This document shows positions 14,202 to 21,149 of a stretch of 21,200 nt of DNA, one piece after another. A model generated the notes under the pieces. The model did not search any database and was not told where the DNA came from. It saw only the letters and a list, made by a program, of their open reading frames with translations. The stretch covers positions 1 to 21,200 of the forward strand of contig JAGKVC010000042.1 in the NCBI GenBank assembly GCA_021152595.1, in the 5' to 3' direction. Position 1 is the first letter of the stretch, and every line of letters begins with the position of its first letter. The stretch is from Clostridia bacterium. GTDB taxonomy: Bacteria > Bacillota > Clostridia > Oscillospirales > Ruminococcaceae. The translations under genes were made by a program, and so were the position numbers.

Positions 14202-14230
14202 ATCATATTTTCATCAAAAACGCAAGTCAA
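14202..14230 (-). promoter_or_regulatory. Sigma-A-type promoter of the epimerase gene
   Basis: On the minus strand TTGACT (14225-14230) and TATGAT (14202-14207) are 17 bp apart. An overlapping alternative pairs TTGCGT with TATACT, also at 17 bp. Either would start transcription about 60-70 bases before the epimerase start codon. Confidence 0.75.
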
Positions 14231-14314
14231 ACGGAACTTTTTGTCAATCTGTACGAATCTTTCCGCAAATTTTGGGCATATCGTGAAAGAACAGGTGTCG
14301 GAACCTGTCGAATC

Positions 14315-14358
14315 AAAAAGCGCGCCCTGCATACAGCGCTGAGCCGCATACAGGACGC
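14315..14358 (-). terminator. Terminator after the DUF378 gene
   Basis: Two 16-nt arms (14322-14337 and 14343-14358) pair with a few G-T pairs. On the minus strand they are followed by CGC and a run of five T. It lies about 20 nt downstream of the DUF378 stop codon. Confidence 0.75.
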
Positions 14359-14376
14359 ATGAGAAAGGGGGAAGGA

Positions 14377-14586
14377 TTAAGCCTCGGCGCGCACAGGTGA
14401 GCGGTCGCGGAACAGGAACGAAATACACCAGACGGCAGAAAGTGCCACCAGAATGTAGATCAGCCTGCTCACGATCGACGCGGCACCGCCGAACATCCAT
14501 GCGACGAGATCAAGTTCAAAGATTCCGACGAGTCCCCAGTTGATACCGCCGATGACCAGCAGTATCAGAGCGAGTTTATCCCACAT
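14377..14586 (-). CDS. DUF378 family small membrane protein
   Basis: The 69-residue protein starts at the ATG at 14586, with AGAGGAA nine bases upstream. The longer in-frame reading adds a basic, non-conserved extension without a ribosome binding site. The N-terminal helix contains GGINWGLVGIFELDLVAW, the hallmark of DUF378. A second hydrophobic helix (SRLIYILVALSAVWCISFLF) and a short charged tail follow. Members are two-helix membrane proteins of unknown function found widely in bacteria. It appears to be a single-gene unit with its own terminator. Confidence 0.85.
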   Translation of the reverse strand: MWDKLALILLVIGGINWGLVGIFELDLVAWMFGGAASIVSRLIYILVALSAVWCISFLFRDRSPVRAEA

Positions 14587-14610
14587 GATCAGATTCCTCT
14601 TTTCGTGGAT

Positions 14611-14643
14611 TTGCAGCGCACGGGAGGGAACGGCGCGCTGCAA
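14611..14643 (-). other. Inverted repeat in the DUF378 leader
   Basis: Nine-base perfect arms (TTGCAGCGC / GCGCTGCAA) enclose a 15-nt loop, just upstream of the DUF378 ribosome binding site. Without a T-run it is not a terminator. It could be an mRNA leader structure or a protein-binding site. Confidence 0.45.
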
Positions 14644-14849
14644 AAGAAGCTGCACCGGAATCACTGCCGCGTCTGCGAAGGTAGTATATGCGGCGGCGCT
14701 GTGTTTATGCTTTTTTCTTCTGGTAATTATTTGCTGCATACGGAAAGCGCACAGATACGTGTAAATTCAATCGTCGAAGAATCATAAAGAAAAATATTCA
14801 GAATTCTGTGATATTTTCCGCGCCTCAATCGTTTACAATATAGAAGCGC

Positions 14850-14875
14850 TTCCAATCACATACACATTCCAATCA
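14850..14875 (+). repeat. Direct repeat TTCCAATCA upstream of the sigma gene
   Basis: Two exact 9-bp copies lie at 14850-14858 and 14867-14875, 17 bp apart, just before the sigma factor ribosome binding site. They may be an operator or a promoter element for autoregulation, but chance cannot be excluded. Confidence 0.4.
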
Positions 14876-14895
14876 GAACCGAGGTGAGTACCCCC

Positions 14896-15402
14896 GTGAA
14901 TCAGGACGAAATGGAACAAATCTACGACAAATATCATGAATCCGTCTACCGCTTAGCCTATGCATATACCAAAAACCGCGCAGACGCGGAGGATCTCACC
15001 TCTGAGGTGTTCCTCAAGCGCTTTACATGCGGAAAGAGCTTTGAATCCGAATCCCACGAGACCGCGTGGATCATGCGCGTGACGATCAATCTTGCAAAGG
15101 ATCTGCTCCGCTCATTCCGATACCGGTTCACCGTCCCTTTGGAGGACGCGAACATCATATTTGAATCACCGGAGGAGAGCGAGGTCTGGCACGCCGTCAT
15201 GAATCTGCCGGCAAAATACCGCTCCGTGATCCACCTTTATTATTACGAGGGCTATTCCGTCACGGAGATCGCAAAGATGAACGGAAAATCTGAAACCGCA
15301 ATTCAGACACAGCTTTACAGGGCACGTAAGCTGTTGAAACATGCGCTTGGAGAGGAGTTTACTGATGAAAAGAATTCAGCAATATTGCAGCGCAATGGAT
15401 AA
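14896..15402 (+). CDS. ECF-type RNA polymerase sigma factor
   Basis: This 168-residue sigma-70 family protein has only regions 2 and 4, as in extracytoplasmic-function sigma factors. Region 2 contains YDKYHESVYRLAYAYTKN followed by ADAEDLTSEVFLK. Region 4 contains LPAKYRSVIHLYYYEGYSVTEIA and then SETAIQTQLYRARKLLK, a helix-turn-helix. The GTG at 14896 is preferred over the GTG at 14884 because GAGGTGAG then falls at proper spacing upstream. The 3' end overlaps the next gene by 38 bp, a common arrangement for a sigma factor and its membrane regulator. The target regulon is unknown. Confidence 0.93.
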   Translation: MNQDEMEQIYDKYHESVYRLAYAYTKNRADAEDLTSEVFLKRFTCGKSFESESHETAWIMRVTINLAKDLLRSFRYRFTVPLEDANIIFESPEESEVWHAVMNLPAKYRSVIHLYYYEGYSVTEIAKMNGKSETAIQTQLYRARKLLKHALGEEFTDEKNSAILQRNG

Positions 15403-17182
15403 GCTCCGGCATGATCCTGCCTGCAAACAGGAGGTTCTTAATATGGCACAGCAAAAACATATTCATGTGACGAAGCGCAGCGGAAAGATCGCAGGCACCG
15501 CGATTGCAGCGGCACTGCTGGCTGCGAATGTCGGCGGCGGCTATCTGCTGCTGCACGGCAGAAATCAGGCGCTCAATCCGCCTGCCGCCACAGAAATCGA
15601 ATCGGAGATCGAACTTTCCGCGGCAACCGAAGAAGCCGCCGCGCTCCCCTGCTATGTTGACCGCATGCAGGAGTATTATACCGCGCTGACCGGCGAACCC
15701 TGCGATTTTGATTTCACCGGCTTCGGCAGAGATTTTGAGGGCGTTTCCGCCGAGGATGAAGACTGGCGCGTCGAGCTGAAAGCTGTCACCGGCTGCGACT
15801 GGGTGCTCTACTATTTCTATGATGTGACACCGCTGAAGGGGCAGAACTGGGAGCAGTTCCAGCACGAGTTCCCGCGTATGACTGCTGAAGTTTTCGGCGG
15901 CGGCTGGACCGATCATTTTGAAGGCTACGGAACGATTCCGGATGCAGAACATACCCTTGAGGACGGCGCATGGCATTGCTATGGCAGAGTCATCAATACG
16001 TCCGGCACCCCGTTCTTCCGTGCAGACAAAACAATGTGTGTGCGTGCTGCGATTCCGACTTCTGATACAGACACCGAAGCTGCAAGAGAGCCGCTCGATT
16101 TCGTCAGTACGGAATATCCGCTGACAGAAGAAACCGGTTTCAACAACTTCTTTCATGAAGTATACATTGGAAAAGGCGCATTGAAGCTCGGCATGGATCC
16201 GAAGATGACGCGCTATGCAGTCACACCGTTCGGCATGATCTTTTTCAGTGATTCTTACGAGACCGGCAATGATCAGAACAATTCCTATACTGACTTCGGC
16301 GAGCAGTCATTTGACATTACTTTTACAAGTATCGCCGACGGCACGGCAACGAAGGTCGCTGTCAAGGACGGTATCATCGGATACCGCGAATCAGCAGGCA
16401 CCGGCATCGAATACAGCTTTGCAGCGTTTGAACGTCCGCTGGATCTGACAAAATTCACACCGGAAGCAAATGTGCAGACAGCAGAAGCCGAAACACCGGA
16501 AACGGAACCCGCAGCAGAAGAATCCGAAAATGATTTCTTTGCTGTGCCGCGCAAGGCACCGGCAGACGTACCGTGTGTTGTATATAGCGCAAGGGATACG
16601 CAGAATGGTGAGCCGATTGATTCCATTGCGGATTATTATCCGGAAACAACCCTCGAAGAGCGTGCGCAGTTTGAGCAGGTCGCAGTTTACAGCCGCTATG
16701 TAAAGCTGCTGGTGAACGGCAAAGAGCTGAAAGGCATCGGAGAGGAAATCTCGCCGGATGAAAACAATATGCTGAACGTCACCTTTGCGTGGACACCGGA
16801 TGAGAGTGTGAAGAATCAGAATATTTCGATCGACATCCTGCCGGATCCGATCTTTGCTGATCCGCTCGTATACGGAAAATCCGAGGGGGAGAACATTGTA
16901 AGTATTGAACCTTACCAATTCAAGGACTATGTGGATCCCGAGACAAACGAAGTAATACCGCCTTCCCTGCCGGATGCGATCGCAGCATTCACACCCGATC
17001 CGACAGCAGAGAATTGTGTTCCGATGCGCTATTCGATTCAGATTGATATGAGCCAAGTCAATCTGACGGAATCGCCGCGCGGCAAGCAGCTTACATTCCT
17101 GGTTGACTACCACGCCGCCGATACTTCCGGCAGCAAAAAGGACGTAATCTTCTGTCAGGAATTTATCCTGATGGTAAAGTAA
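15365..17182 (+). CDS. Large one-pass membrane protein, putative regulator of the adjacent sigma factor
   Basis: I do not recognise a named family. The 605-residue product starts at the ATG at 15365 with GAGGAG upstream. It has about 40 cytoplasmic residues, a single membrane helix (about 41-64, KIAGTAIAAALLAANVGGG), and a long extracellular part rich in acidic residues and Thr. A Glu/Ala-rich linker near residues 375-395 (AEAETPETEPAAEESE) divides that part into two predicted globular regions. Overlap with the sigma gene, one membrane helix and a short cytoplasmic segment suggest an anti-sigma or signal-sensing partner. The cytoplasmic segment is shorter than a typical zinc-finger or RsgI anti-sigma domain, so this remains an inference. 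A terminator follows 12 bp after the stop codon. Confidence 0.75.
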   Translation: MKRIQQYCSAMDKLRHDPACKQEVLNMAQQKHIHVTKRSGKIAGTAIAAALLAANVGGGYLLLHGRNQALNPPAATEIESEIELSAATEEAAALPCYVDRMQEYYTALTGEPCDFDFTGFGRDFEGVSAEDEDWRVELKAVTGCDWVLYYFYDVTPLKGQNWEQFQHEFPRMTAEVFGGGWTDHFEGYGTIPDAEHTLEDGAWHCYGRVINTSGTPFFRADKTMCVRAAIPTSDTDTEAAREPLDFVSTEYPLTEETGFNNFFHEVYIGKGALKLGMDPKMTRYAVTPFGMIFFSDSYETGNDQNNSYTDFGEQSFDITFTSIADGTATKVAVKDGIIGYRESAGTGIEYSFAAFERPLDLTKFTPEANVQTAEAETPETEPAAEESENDFFAVPRKAPADVPCVVYSARDTQNGEPIDSIADYYPETTLEERAQFEQVAVYSRYVKLLVNGKELKGIGEEISPDENNMLNVTFAWTPDESVKNQNISIDILPDPIFADPLVYGKSEGENIVSIEPYQFKDYVDPETNEVIPPSLPDAIAAFTPDPTAENCVPMRYSIQIDMSQVNLTESPRGKQLTFLVDYHAADTSGSKKDVIFCQEFILMVK

Positions 17183-17192
17183 TCCGCAAATC

Positions 17193-17238
17193 AAAAAGCC
17201 GCTGAACAAGCATAACGCTCATTCAGCGGCTTTCTTTT
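17193..17238. terminator. Bidirectional terminator between the sigma operon and groEL
   Basis: A 12-bp perfect stem (17195-17206 with 17222-17233) is flanked by A-runs on the left and CTTTT on the right. It can end both the plus-strand membrane-protein gene and the minus-strand groEL gene. Confidence 0.9.
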
Positions 17239-17266
17239 ATTCAAATGACAGAACTGCTTTATGATA

Positions 17267-18892
17267 TTAGTAGTCCATGCCGCCGGCAGGCATTGCCGGT
17301 GCAGGCGGAAGCGGCTCCTTGATATCGGTGACAAGGCTCTCGGTGGTCAGCACCATTGCTGCAACGGAAGCAGCATTCTCGAGTGCGGAACGGGTAACCT
17401 TGGTCGGATCGACGATACCGGCAGGAATCATATCGACATACTCCTCAGAATATGCATTGAAGCCGTAGCCGGTCTTGTTTGCGCGCTTGATGTTCTCGAT
17501 GATCACAGAGCCCTCGAGACCTGCATTTGCAGCGATCTGACGGATCGGCTCCTCCAGTGCGCGGAGAATGATCTTTGCACCGGTCTTCTCATCGCCCTCG
17601 AGCGTATCAACGAGCTTCTGAACAGCATCCGCAGCATTCAGCAGTGCAACACCGCCGCCTGCGACGATGCCTTCCTCGACAGCAGCCTTTGTTGCAGCGA
17701 GTGCATCCTCAACGCGGAGCTTCTTCTCCTTCATTTCGATCTCAGTCGGAGCACCGACCTTAATGACAGCGACACCGCCGACGAGCTTTGCAAGACGCTC
17801 CTGCAGCTTCTCGCGTTCGAAATCGGAAGTAGAGTTCTCGATCTCAGCGCGGATCTGAGCAACTCTTGCCTTGATTGCCTCAGAATCGCCTGCGCCGTCA
17901 ACAATAATGGTGTTCTCCTTGGAGATCACGACCTGACGTGCGCGGCCGAGCTGTGTGAGCTGGGTATCCTTCAGCTCAAGACCGAGATCCGCGGTAATGA
18001 CCTCACCGCCGGTCAGCGTTGCAATATCCTTGAGCATTTCCTTACGGCGGTCACCGAAGCCCGGAGCCTTGACCGCAGCGCACTTGAATGTTCCGCGGAG
18101 ATTGTTCAGGATCAGCGTGGTCAGAGCCTCGCCCTCGACATCCTCAGCGATGATCACAAGGCGCTTACCGCTCTGAACAATCTGCTCGAGCAGCGGCAGA
18201 ATCTCCTGAATGTTGGAAATCTTCTTATCGGTGATCAGCAGGAATGCGTCGTCATAGACAGCTTCCATCTTGTCGGTATCGGTGACCATGTACGGGCTGA
18301 CATAGCCGCGGTCAAACTGCATACCCTCAACGACCTCGCTGTAGGTCTCAGCGGTCTTGGATTCCTCGATTGTGATCACGCCGTCCTTGGAGACCTTCTC
18401 CATTGCCTCAGCGATCAGCTTGCCGATGGTCTCGTCAGCGGAGGAGATTGTCGCAACTCTTGCGATATCTGCGCTGCCGTCAATGGTCTTGGAATTGGAC
18501 TTGACAGTTTCAACAGCAGTGTTGACAGCCTTGTCAAGACCTTTCTTGAGGATCATCGGATTTGCGCCTGCTGCGATATTCTTCATACCCTCGCGGACGA
18601 TTGCCTGTGCGAGCAGCGTTGCGGTGGTGGTACCGTCACCGGCAGCATCGTTCGTCTTAACGGAAACTTCCTTGACGAGCTGTGCGCCCATGTTCTCGAA
18701 CGGATCCTCGAGCTCGATCTCCTTTGCGATGGTCACGCCGTCATTGGTGATCAGCGGTGCGCCGAATTTCTTATCGAGGACAACATTTCTGCCCTTCGGA
18801 CCGAGCGTAATTTTGACGGTATCCGCCAGCTTATCAATACCGGCCTGGAGTGCCTTTCTGGCTTCCTCGCCGTACTTCAGATCTTTTGCCAT
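17267..18892 (-). CDS. groEL: 60-kDa chaperonin GroEL
   Basis: GroEL forms the double-ring ATP-driven folding chamber that works with GroES. At 541 residues it is full length. The start MAKDLKYGEEARKAL, the ATP-binding region ITLGPKGRNVVLDKK and the motif DAAGDGTTTATLLAQAI are all present. The C-terminus ends MPAGGMDY, with the Gly-Gly-Met tail reduced to a single unit, which is common in Firmicutes. The ribosome binding site AAAGGAGC lies upstream with slightly long spacing. It is cotranscribed with groES, 46 nt upstream, under CIRCE control. Identification is certain. Confidence 0.99.
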   Translation of the reverse strand: MAKDLKYGEEARKALQAGIDKLADTVKITLGPKGRNVVLDKKFGAPLITNDGVTIAKEIELEDPFENMGAQLVKEVSVKTNDAAGDGTTTATLLAQAIVREGMKNIAAGANPMILKKGLDKAVNTAVETVKSNSKTIDGSADIARVATISSADETIGKLIAEAMEKVSKDGVITIEESKTAETYSEVVEGMQFDRGYVSPYMVTDTDKMEAVYDDAFLLITDKKISNIQEILPLLEQIVQSGKRLVIIAEDVEGEALTTLILNNLRGTFKCAAVKAPGFGDRRKEMLKDIATLTGGEVITADLGLELKDTQLTQLGRARQVVISKENTIIVDGAGDSEAIKARVAQIRAEIENSTSDFEREKLQERLAKLVGGVAVIKVGAPTEIEMKEKKLRVEDALAATKAAVEEGIVAGGGVALLNAADAVQKLVDTLEGDEKTGAKIILRALEEPIRQIAANAGLEGSVIIENIKRANKTGYGFNAYSEEYVDMIPAGIVDPTKVTRSALENAASVAAMVLTTESLVTDIKEPLPPAPAMPAGGMDY

Positions 18893-18938
18893 GATATATA
18901 TGCTCCTTTCAGAATCAATCAGTTAACATCCGCCGGAA

Positions 18939-19223
18939 TTACTCGACGATTGCAAGAATATCGTTCTGCTTGACGATCGTGTACTCCTGACCGTCCAGCT
19001 TGACCTCAGTGCCTGCATACTTGCTGAGCAGCACCTTGTCGCCGACCTTCACATACATGGCGACTTCCTTGCCGTCCACAACGCCGCCGGGACCGACAGC
19101 AACGACCTCTGCGACCTGCGGTTTCTCCTGTGCGGAAGCGGTCAGAATGATGCCGCCCTTTGTGGTCTCCTCTGCTTCGGTCATGCGGATCACAACTCTG
19201 TCAGCCAAAGGTTTGATAGTCAT
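18939..19223 (-). CDS. groES: 10-kDa co-chaperonin GroES
   Basis: GroES caps the GroEL ring. The 94-residue protein begins MTIKPLADRVVIRM, contains the mobile-loop segment EETTKGGIILTASAQEK, and has the conserved VAVGPG and VGDKVLLSKYAGTEVKLDG. AGGAGG lies just upstream of the start. It is first in the groES-groEL operon and is controlled by the promoter and CIRCE operator upstream. Confidence 0.99.
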   Translation of the reverse strand: MTIKPLADRVVIRMTEAEETTKGGIILTASAQEKPQVAEVVAVGPGGVVDGKEVAMYVKVGDKVLLSKYAGTEVKLDGQEYTIVKQNDILAIVE

Positions 19224-19301
19224 GATAGATTCCTCCTGTTCTATACTCGGAAGCCCCCAAGCGGCGGTTTCCGGTCATTTAGCACTCTCTGCGAGAGATT
19301 C

Positions 19302-19328
19302 TTAGCACTCTTTATCTCCGAGTGCTAA
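19302..19328. promoter_or_regulatory. CIRCE operator (HrcA binding site), with an extra half-site at 19279-19287
   Basis: The perfect element TTAGCACTC-N9-GAGTGCTAA lies just downstream of the groES -10 box. HrcA binds it to repress the chaperonin operon until heat or misfolding stress. A further exact TTAGCACTC half-site begins 23 bp away at 19279, without a good partner arm. Confidence 0.97.
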
Positions 19329-19332
19329 ATCT

Positions 19333-19360
19333 ATTATATCATGTTTTGGAAAAAAATCAA
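19333..19360 (-). promoter_or_regulatory. Sigma-A-type promoter of groES-groEL
   Basis: On the minus strand TTGATT (19355-19360) and TATAAT (19333-19338) are separated by 16 bp. The CIRCE operator covers the start point, so HrcA binding would block initiation. Confidence 0.88.
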
Positions 19361-19428
19361 GGGTTTTCTCCATCTTTTCACATTCTTTGTATAGATGCAT
19401 AAAATTTCATTCATGCAAAAGAAAAATA

Positions 19429-19911
19429 TCAACAGTTTTTTGGCTGCTCCGCACCTGATTTCGACGGATTCCGTCTTGCGCGGCGTTTTCCTGCGGCAGC
19501 CTTGCAGGAGAGTGAAAGCCTGCGCGGAACCCCCGAAGCTGCATGCGAATGGCGCTGCGGAAGCGGCAGCTTTGTATTCACCCCAAGCACACCGCCGAGC
19601 ATTCCGCAGGGTACGGTCAGCAGCAAAAGCCGCGGCACCCCGATTCTGCGGATACAGATGCACACAGCCGCGTACCAGAGCAGCGTCAGCAGAAAGGCGG
19701 CAGAAGCGCCGCAGCGCAGCCCGTTCCGGCGGATGCGTTTTCCGGCGCGGAATCCAGCAAGGAAAGTGCCGCAGAGCAGCGGCAGCGCAGCACCCGCCCG
19801 AAAACAGAAATGCGGCGCATCCGTGACTGTCAGAAGCGCCGCCGTCCCGAGCATCCCTGCACAGGAAACCGGCACGCCGCAGAGCAGCACCGAAAGAACA
19901 ATCTCAAACAT
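19429..19911 (-). CDS. Four-helix membrane protein (TIGR04086-like)
   Basis: The 160-residue reading frame has four hydrophobic segments: about 1-28, 36-56, 66-86 and 90-110. Short Arg-rich turns include FRAGKRIRRNG after the second helix, and GGVLGVN ends the fourth. This pattern resembles the small four-helix TIGR04086/YrzE-type family of Firmicutes, whose function is unknown. The tail from about residue 112 is very basic and of low complexity. Nothing shows whether the real protein ends there or the frame is extended by GC-rich composition. The ribosome binding site is an atypical G-run (GGGGGGAC). It is divergent from the Spo0A-like gene. The family assignment is from memory. Confidence 0.6.
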   Translation of the reverse strand: MFEIVLSVLLCGVPVSCAGMLGTAALLTVTDAPHFCFRAGAALPLLCGTFLAGFRAGKRIRRNGLRCGASAAFLLTLLWYAAVCICIRRIGVPRLLLLTVPCGMLGGVLGVNTKLPLPQRHSHAASGVPRRLSLSCKAAAGKRRARRNPSKSGAEQPKNC

Positions 19912-19970
19912 CGCAGTCCCCCCAAATCAGAATATGCAGCATCGCAGCGATGTATGCCGGTTGTATATAT

Positions 19971-20010
19971 TTCGACATAACAGACGGATGAAAGCGCCAT
20001 ATTCGACAAA
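19971..20010. promoter_or_regulatory. Two 0A boxes (Spo0A-type binding sites)
   Basis: TTCGACATA (19971-19979) and TTCGACAAA (20002-20010) are in the same orientation, 31 bp apart, about three helical turns. The second is the exact complement of the Spo0A box TTTGTCGAA; the first shares the TTCGACA core. They lie upstream of the -35 box of the Spo0A-like gene, where the gene's own product could bind. Confidence 0.7.
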
Positions 20011-20028
20011 TAGTGGCAACATCCTCAC

Positions 20029-20058
20029 TTGACACAACAATTCTGCATCTGATATAAT
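20029..20058 (+). promoter_or_regulatory. Sigma-A-type promoter of the Spo0A-like gene
   Basis: Perfect TTGACA (20029-20034) and TATAAT (20053-20058) hexamers are separated by 18 bp. The start point would be near 20065, giving a leader of about 33 bases with AAGGAG at a good distance from the start codon. Confidence 0.88.
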
Positions 20059-20097
20059 ATTAGCGCAGATAAAATAGAATAAAAAAGGAGAAGCAAA

Positions 20098-20844
20098 ATG
20101 AACAAACAACTTCGCATTATCGTTGCGGACACCGGCGACGAGACTGCAACAAGAATCGCAGCATGCTTCGCCGGAGAGGGCGCATGGGCAGTCACGCGAT
20201 TGCAACGGCAGGATAAGCTGGTTCAGGCAGTGCGGAAAGAACATGCCGATGTCCTGATCCTGAATCTCTCAACAAGTACAATCCATGTACCGCTGCTGAC
20301 AGATGCGCTGCTCCGCTGCTCTGAGATCGTGATTTTCGCGCTCTACCGCAAGGAAAGCGAGGGCTTATCGAAGATTCTGACGCAGCAGGGTGTCCATTAT
20401 CTTCCGTATCCGGAGCATATCTCAGATCTGACCGCCAGTGTCTACCGGATCAGCGGCTTCCGCGCCGTCAATCCGGCAGCCGAAGAACCGGTCAGCGATC
20501 CGGAGCTTATGATTACGCATCTGCTGCACAGATTCGGCATCCCGACAAATCTCTGCGGATTCCATTTCCTGCGCGCCGCAATCTTAACCGCATACCGGCG
20601 CGATATCCGCAGCGGAAATATCACAAACCTGATCTATCCCGAGGTCGCAGAGTCGCAGCACAGCACCCCGACGCGCGTCGAGCGTGCAATCCGCCACGCG
20701 ATCATTCAGGCATGGGAAAATGCCGACCGCCGGATCGAAATTGAATTCGGCATCCGGGACGGTCACCGCATGACCAATTCCGAATTCATCTCATTTGCCG
20801 TTGACTGGCTGCGCACCCGCCAGTGCGTCAGACGCTACGGCTGA
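20098..20844 (+). CDS. Spo0A-like transcription factor with a degenerate receiver domain
   Basis: The 248-residue protein has the two-part layout of Spo0A, the master regulator of sporulation in Bacilli and Clostridia. The C-terminal DNA-binding domain (about 134-242) is well conserved: HRFGIPTNLCGFHFLRAAI, the recognition helix TPTRVERAIRHAIIQAW (190-206, close to the Bacillus version), and MTNSEFISFAVDWLR. The N-terminal receiver (about 5-115) keeps Asp11 but has Asn56 (LILNLS) where the phosphorylated Asp is expected. It has LPYPE where the conserved Lys-Pro usually stands. Normal phosphorelay control is therefore unlikely. AAGGAG precedes the ATG. It could be the organism's only, altered Spo0A or a paralogue; the window cannot tell. 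Confidence 0.9.
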   Translation: MNKQLRIIVADTGDETATRIAACFAGEGAWAVTRLQRQDKLVQAVRKEHADVLILNLSTSTIHVPLLTDALLRCSEIVIFALYRKESEGLSKILTQQGVHYLPYPEHISDLTASVYRISGFRAVNPAAEEPVSDPELMITHLLHRFGIPTNLCGFHFLRAAILTAYRRDIRSGNITNLIYPEVAESQHSTPTRVERAIRHAIIQAWENADRRIEIEFGIRDGHRMTNSEFISFAVDWLRTRQCVRRYG

Positions 20845-20889
20845 CCGCCGCCTGTACCACAGCGGTCATACCATATAAGATGTAACTGC

Positions 20890-20925
20890 GCGGCACCGGG
20901 TTTTATCTGCACCGGTGCCGCTTCT
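20890..20925 (+). terminator. Probable terminator after the Spo0A-like gene
   Basis: A 10-bp GC-rich stem (GCGGCACCGG / CCGGTGCCGC) with a 12-nt loop is followed by TTCTC. The T-tract is weak. A smaller hairpin (20842-20848 with 20862-20868) overlaps the stop codon. Confidence 0.6.
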
Positions 20926-20958
20926 CAAAATTATTTCAAAAAAAATCCGAAATAGGGG

Positions 20959-20987
20959 TTGACAAATCCGAAAACATATGATATAAT
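20959..20987 (+). promoter_or_regulatory. Consensus promoter of the tRNA gene
   Basis: TTGACA (20959-20964) and TATAAT (20982-20987) are separated by 17 bp, a perfect sigma-A promoter ending 12 bp before the first base of the tRNA. Confidence 0.92.
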
Positions 20988-20999
20988 AGATTCTGTTGT

Positions 21000-21073
21000 G
21001 AGGGTGTAGCTCAGTTGGTTAGAGTACCTGCTTGACATGCAGGGGGTCATCGGTTCAAGTCCGCTCATCCTCA
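21000..21073 (+). tRNA. tRNA-Val (anticodon GAC)
   Basis: All arms fold in 74 nt. The acceptor pairs GAGGGTG with CATCCTC (one G-T pair). The D arm is GCTC/GAGT and the anticodon stem CCTGC/GCAGG, with loop TTGACAT giving GAC, which reads valine GUC/GUU codons. The variable loop is 5 nt and the T loop is TTCAAGT. The T stem (ATCGG/CCGCT) has one T-C mismatch at pair 50-64. CCA is not clearly encoded: TCCA follows the discriminator A. Confidence 0.88.
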
Positions 21074-21077
21074 TCCA

Positions 21078-21107
21078 GAAAACCGTTTCCGAAAGGAAAC
21101 GGTTTTC
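21078..21107 (+). terminator. Terminator after the tRNA
   Basis: A 13-bp perfect stem closes on a GAAA tetraloop (21091-21094) and ends in TTTTC. It begins 5 nt after the tRNA. Confidence 0.8.
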
Positions 21108-21120
21108 AGCCTGTCCACAA

Positions 21121-21149
21121 AGCCCCTCTGCGAGCAACGCAGAGGGGCT
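21121..21149. terminator. Strong hairpin, possible terminator of a minus-strand gene beyond the window
   Basis: A 12-bp perfect GC-rich stem has a 5-nt loop. On the minus strand it is followed by TTTGTGG; on the plus strand no T-run follows. It may end a gene entering from the right. The last 50 bases of the window show nothing recognisable. Confidence 0.5.

Larger units (their letters stand above)
14587..14895. other. 309-bp gene-free stretch between DUF378 and the ECF sigma gene
   Basis: No convincing gene is seen on either strand. It must hold the divergent promoters of the DUF378 gene (minus) and the sigma gene (plus), but neither matches the sigma-A consensus well. A weak TACAAT lies at 14834-14839. 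It contains the inverted repeat at 14611-14643 and the direct repeat at 14850-14875, each listed separately. Confidence 0.6.

Noticed and set aside
14306..14312. TGTCGAA, a possible third 0A box upstream of the epimerase promoter
   Set aside because: Only the 7-base core matches, it lies about 75 bp upstream of the -35 box, and the same core also turns up inside a coding region (near 11586), so chance is likely.
17261..18973. A 570-residue plus-strand open frame opposite groEL
   Set aside because: It is an antisense shadow of the unmistakable groEL gene; long mirrored frames are usual for strongly codon-biased genes.
19940..19952. Short palindrome CATCGC-A-GCGATG in the gap upstream of the Spo0A-like gene
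   Set aside because: Thirteen bases in a short gap with no T-run and no match to a known operator; too little to call.
20931..21137. A 68-residue minus-strand open frame over the tRNA region
   Set aside because: It overlaps a tRNA, its promoter and terminator hairpins, and has no ribosome binding site or domain.
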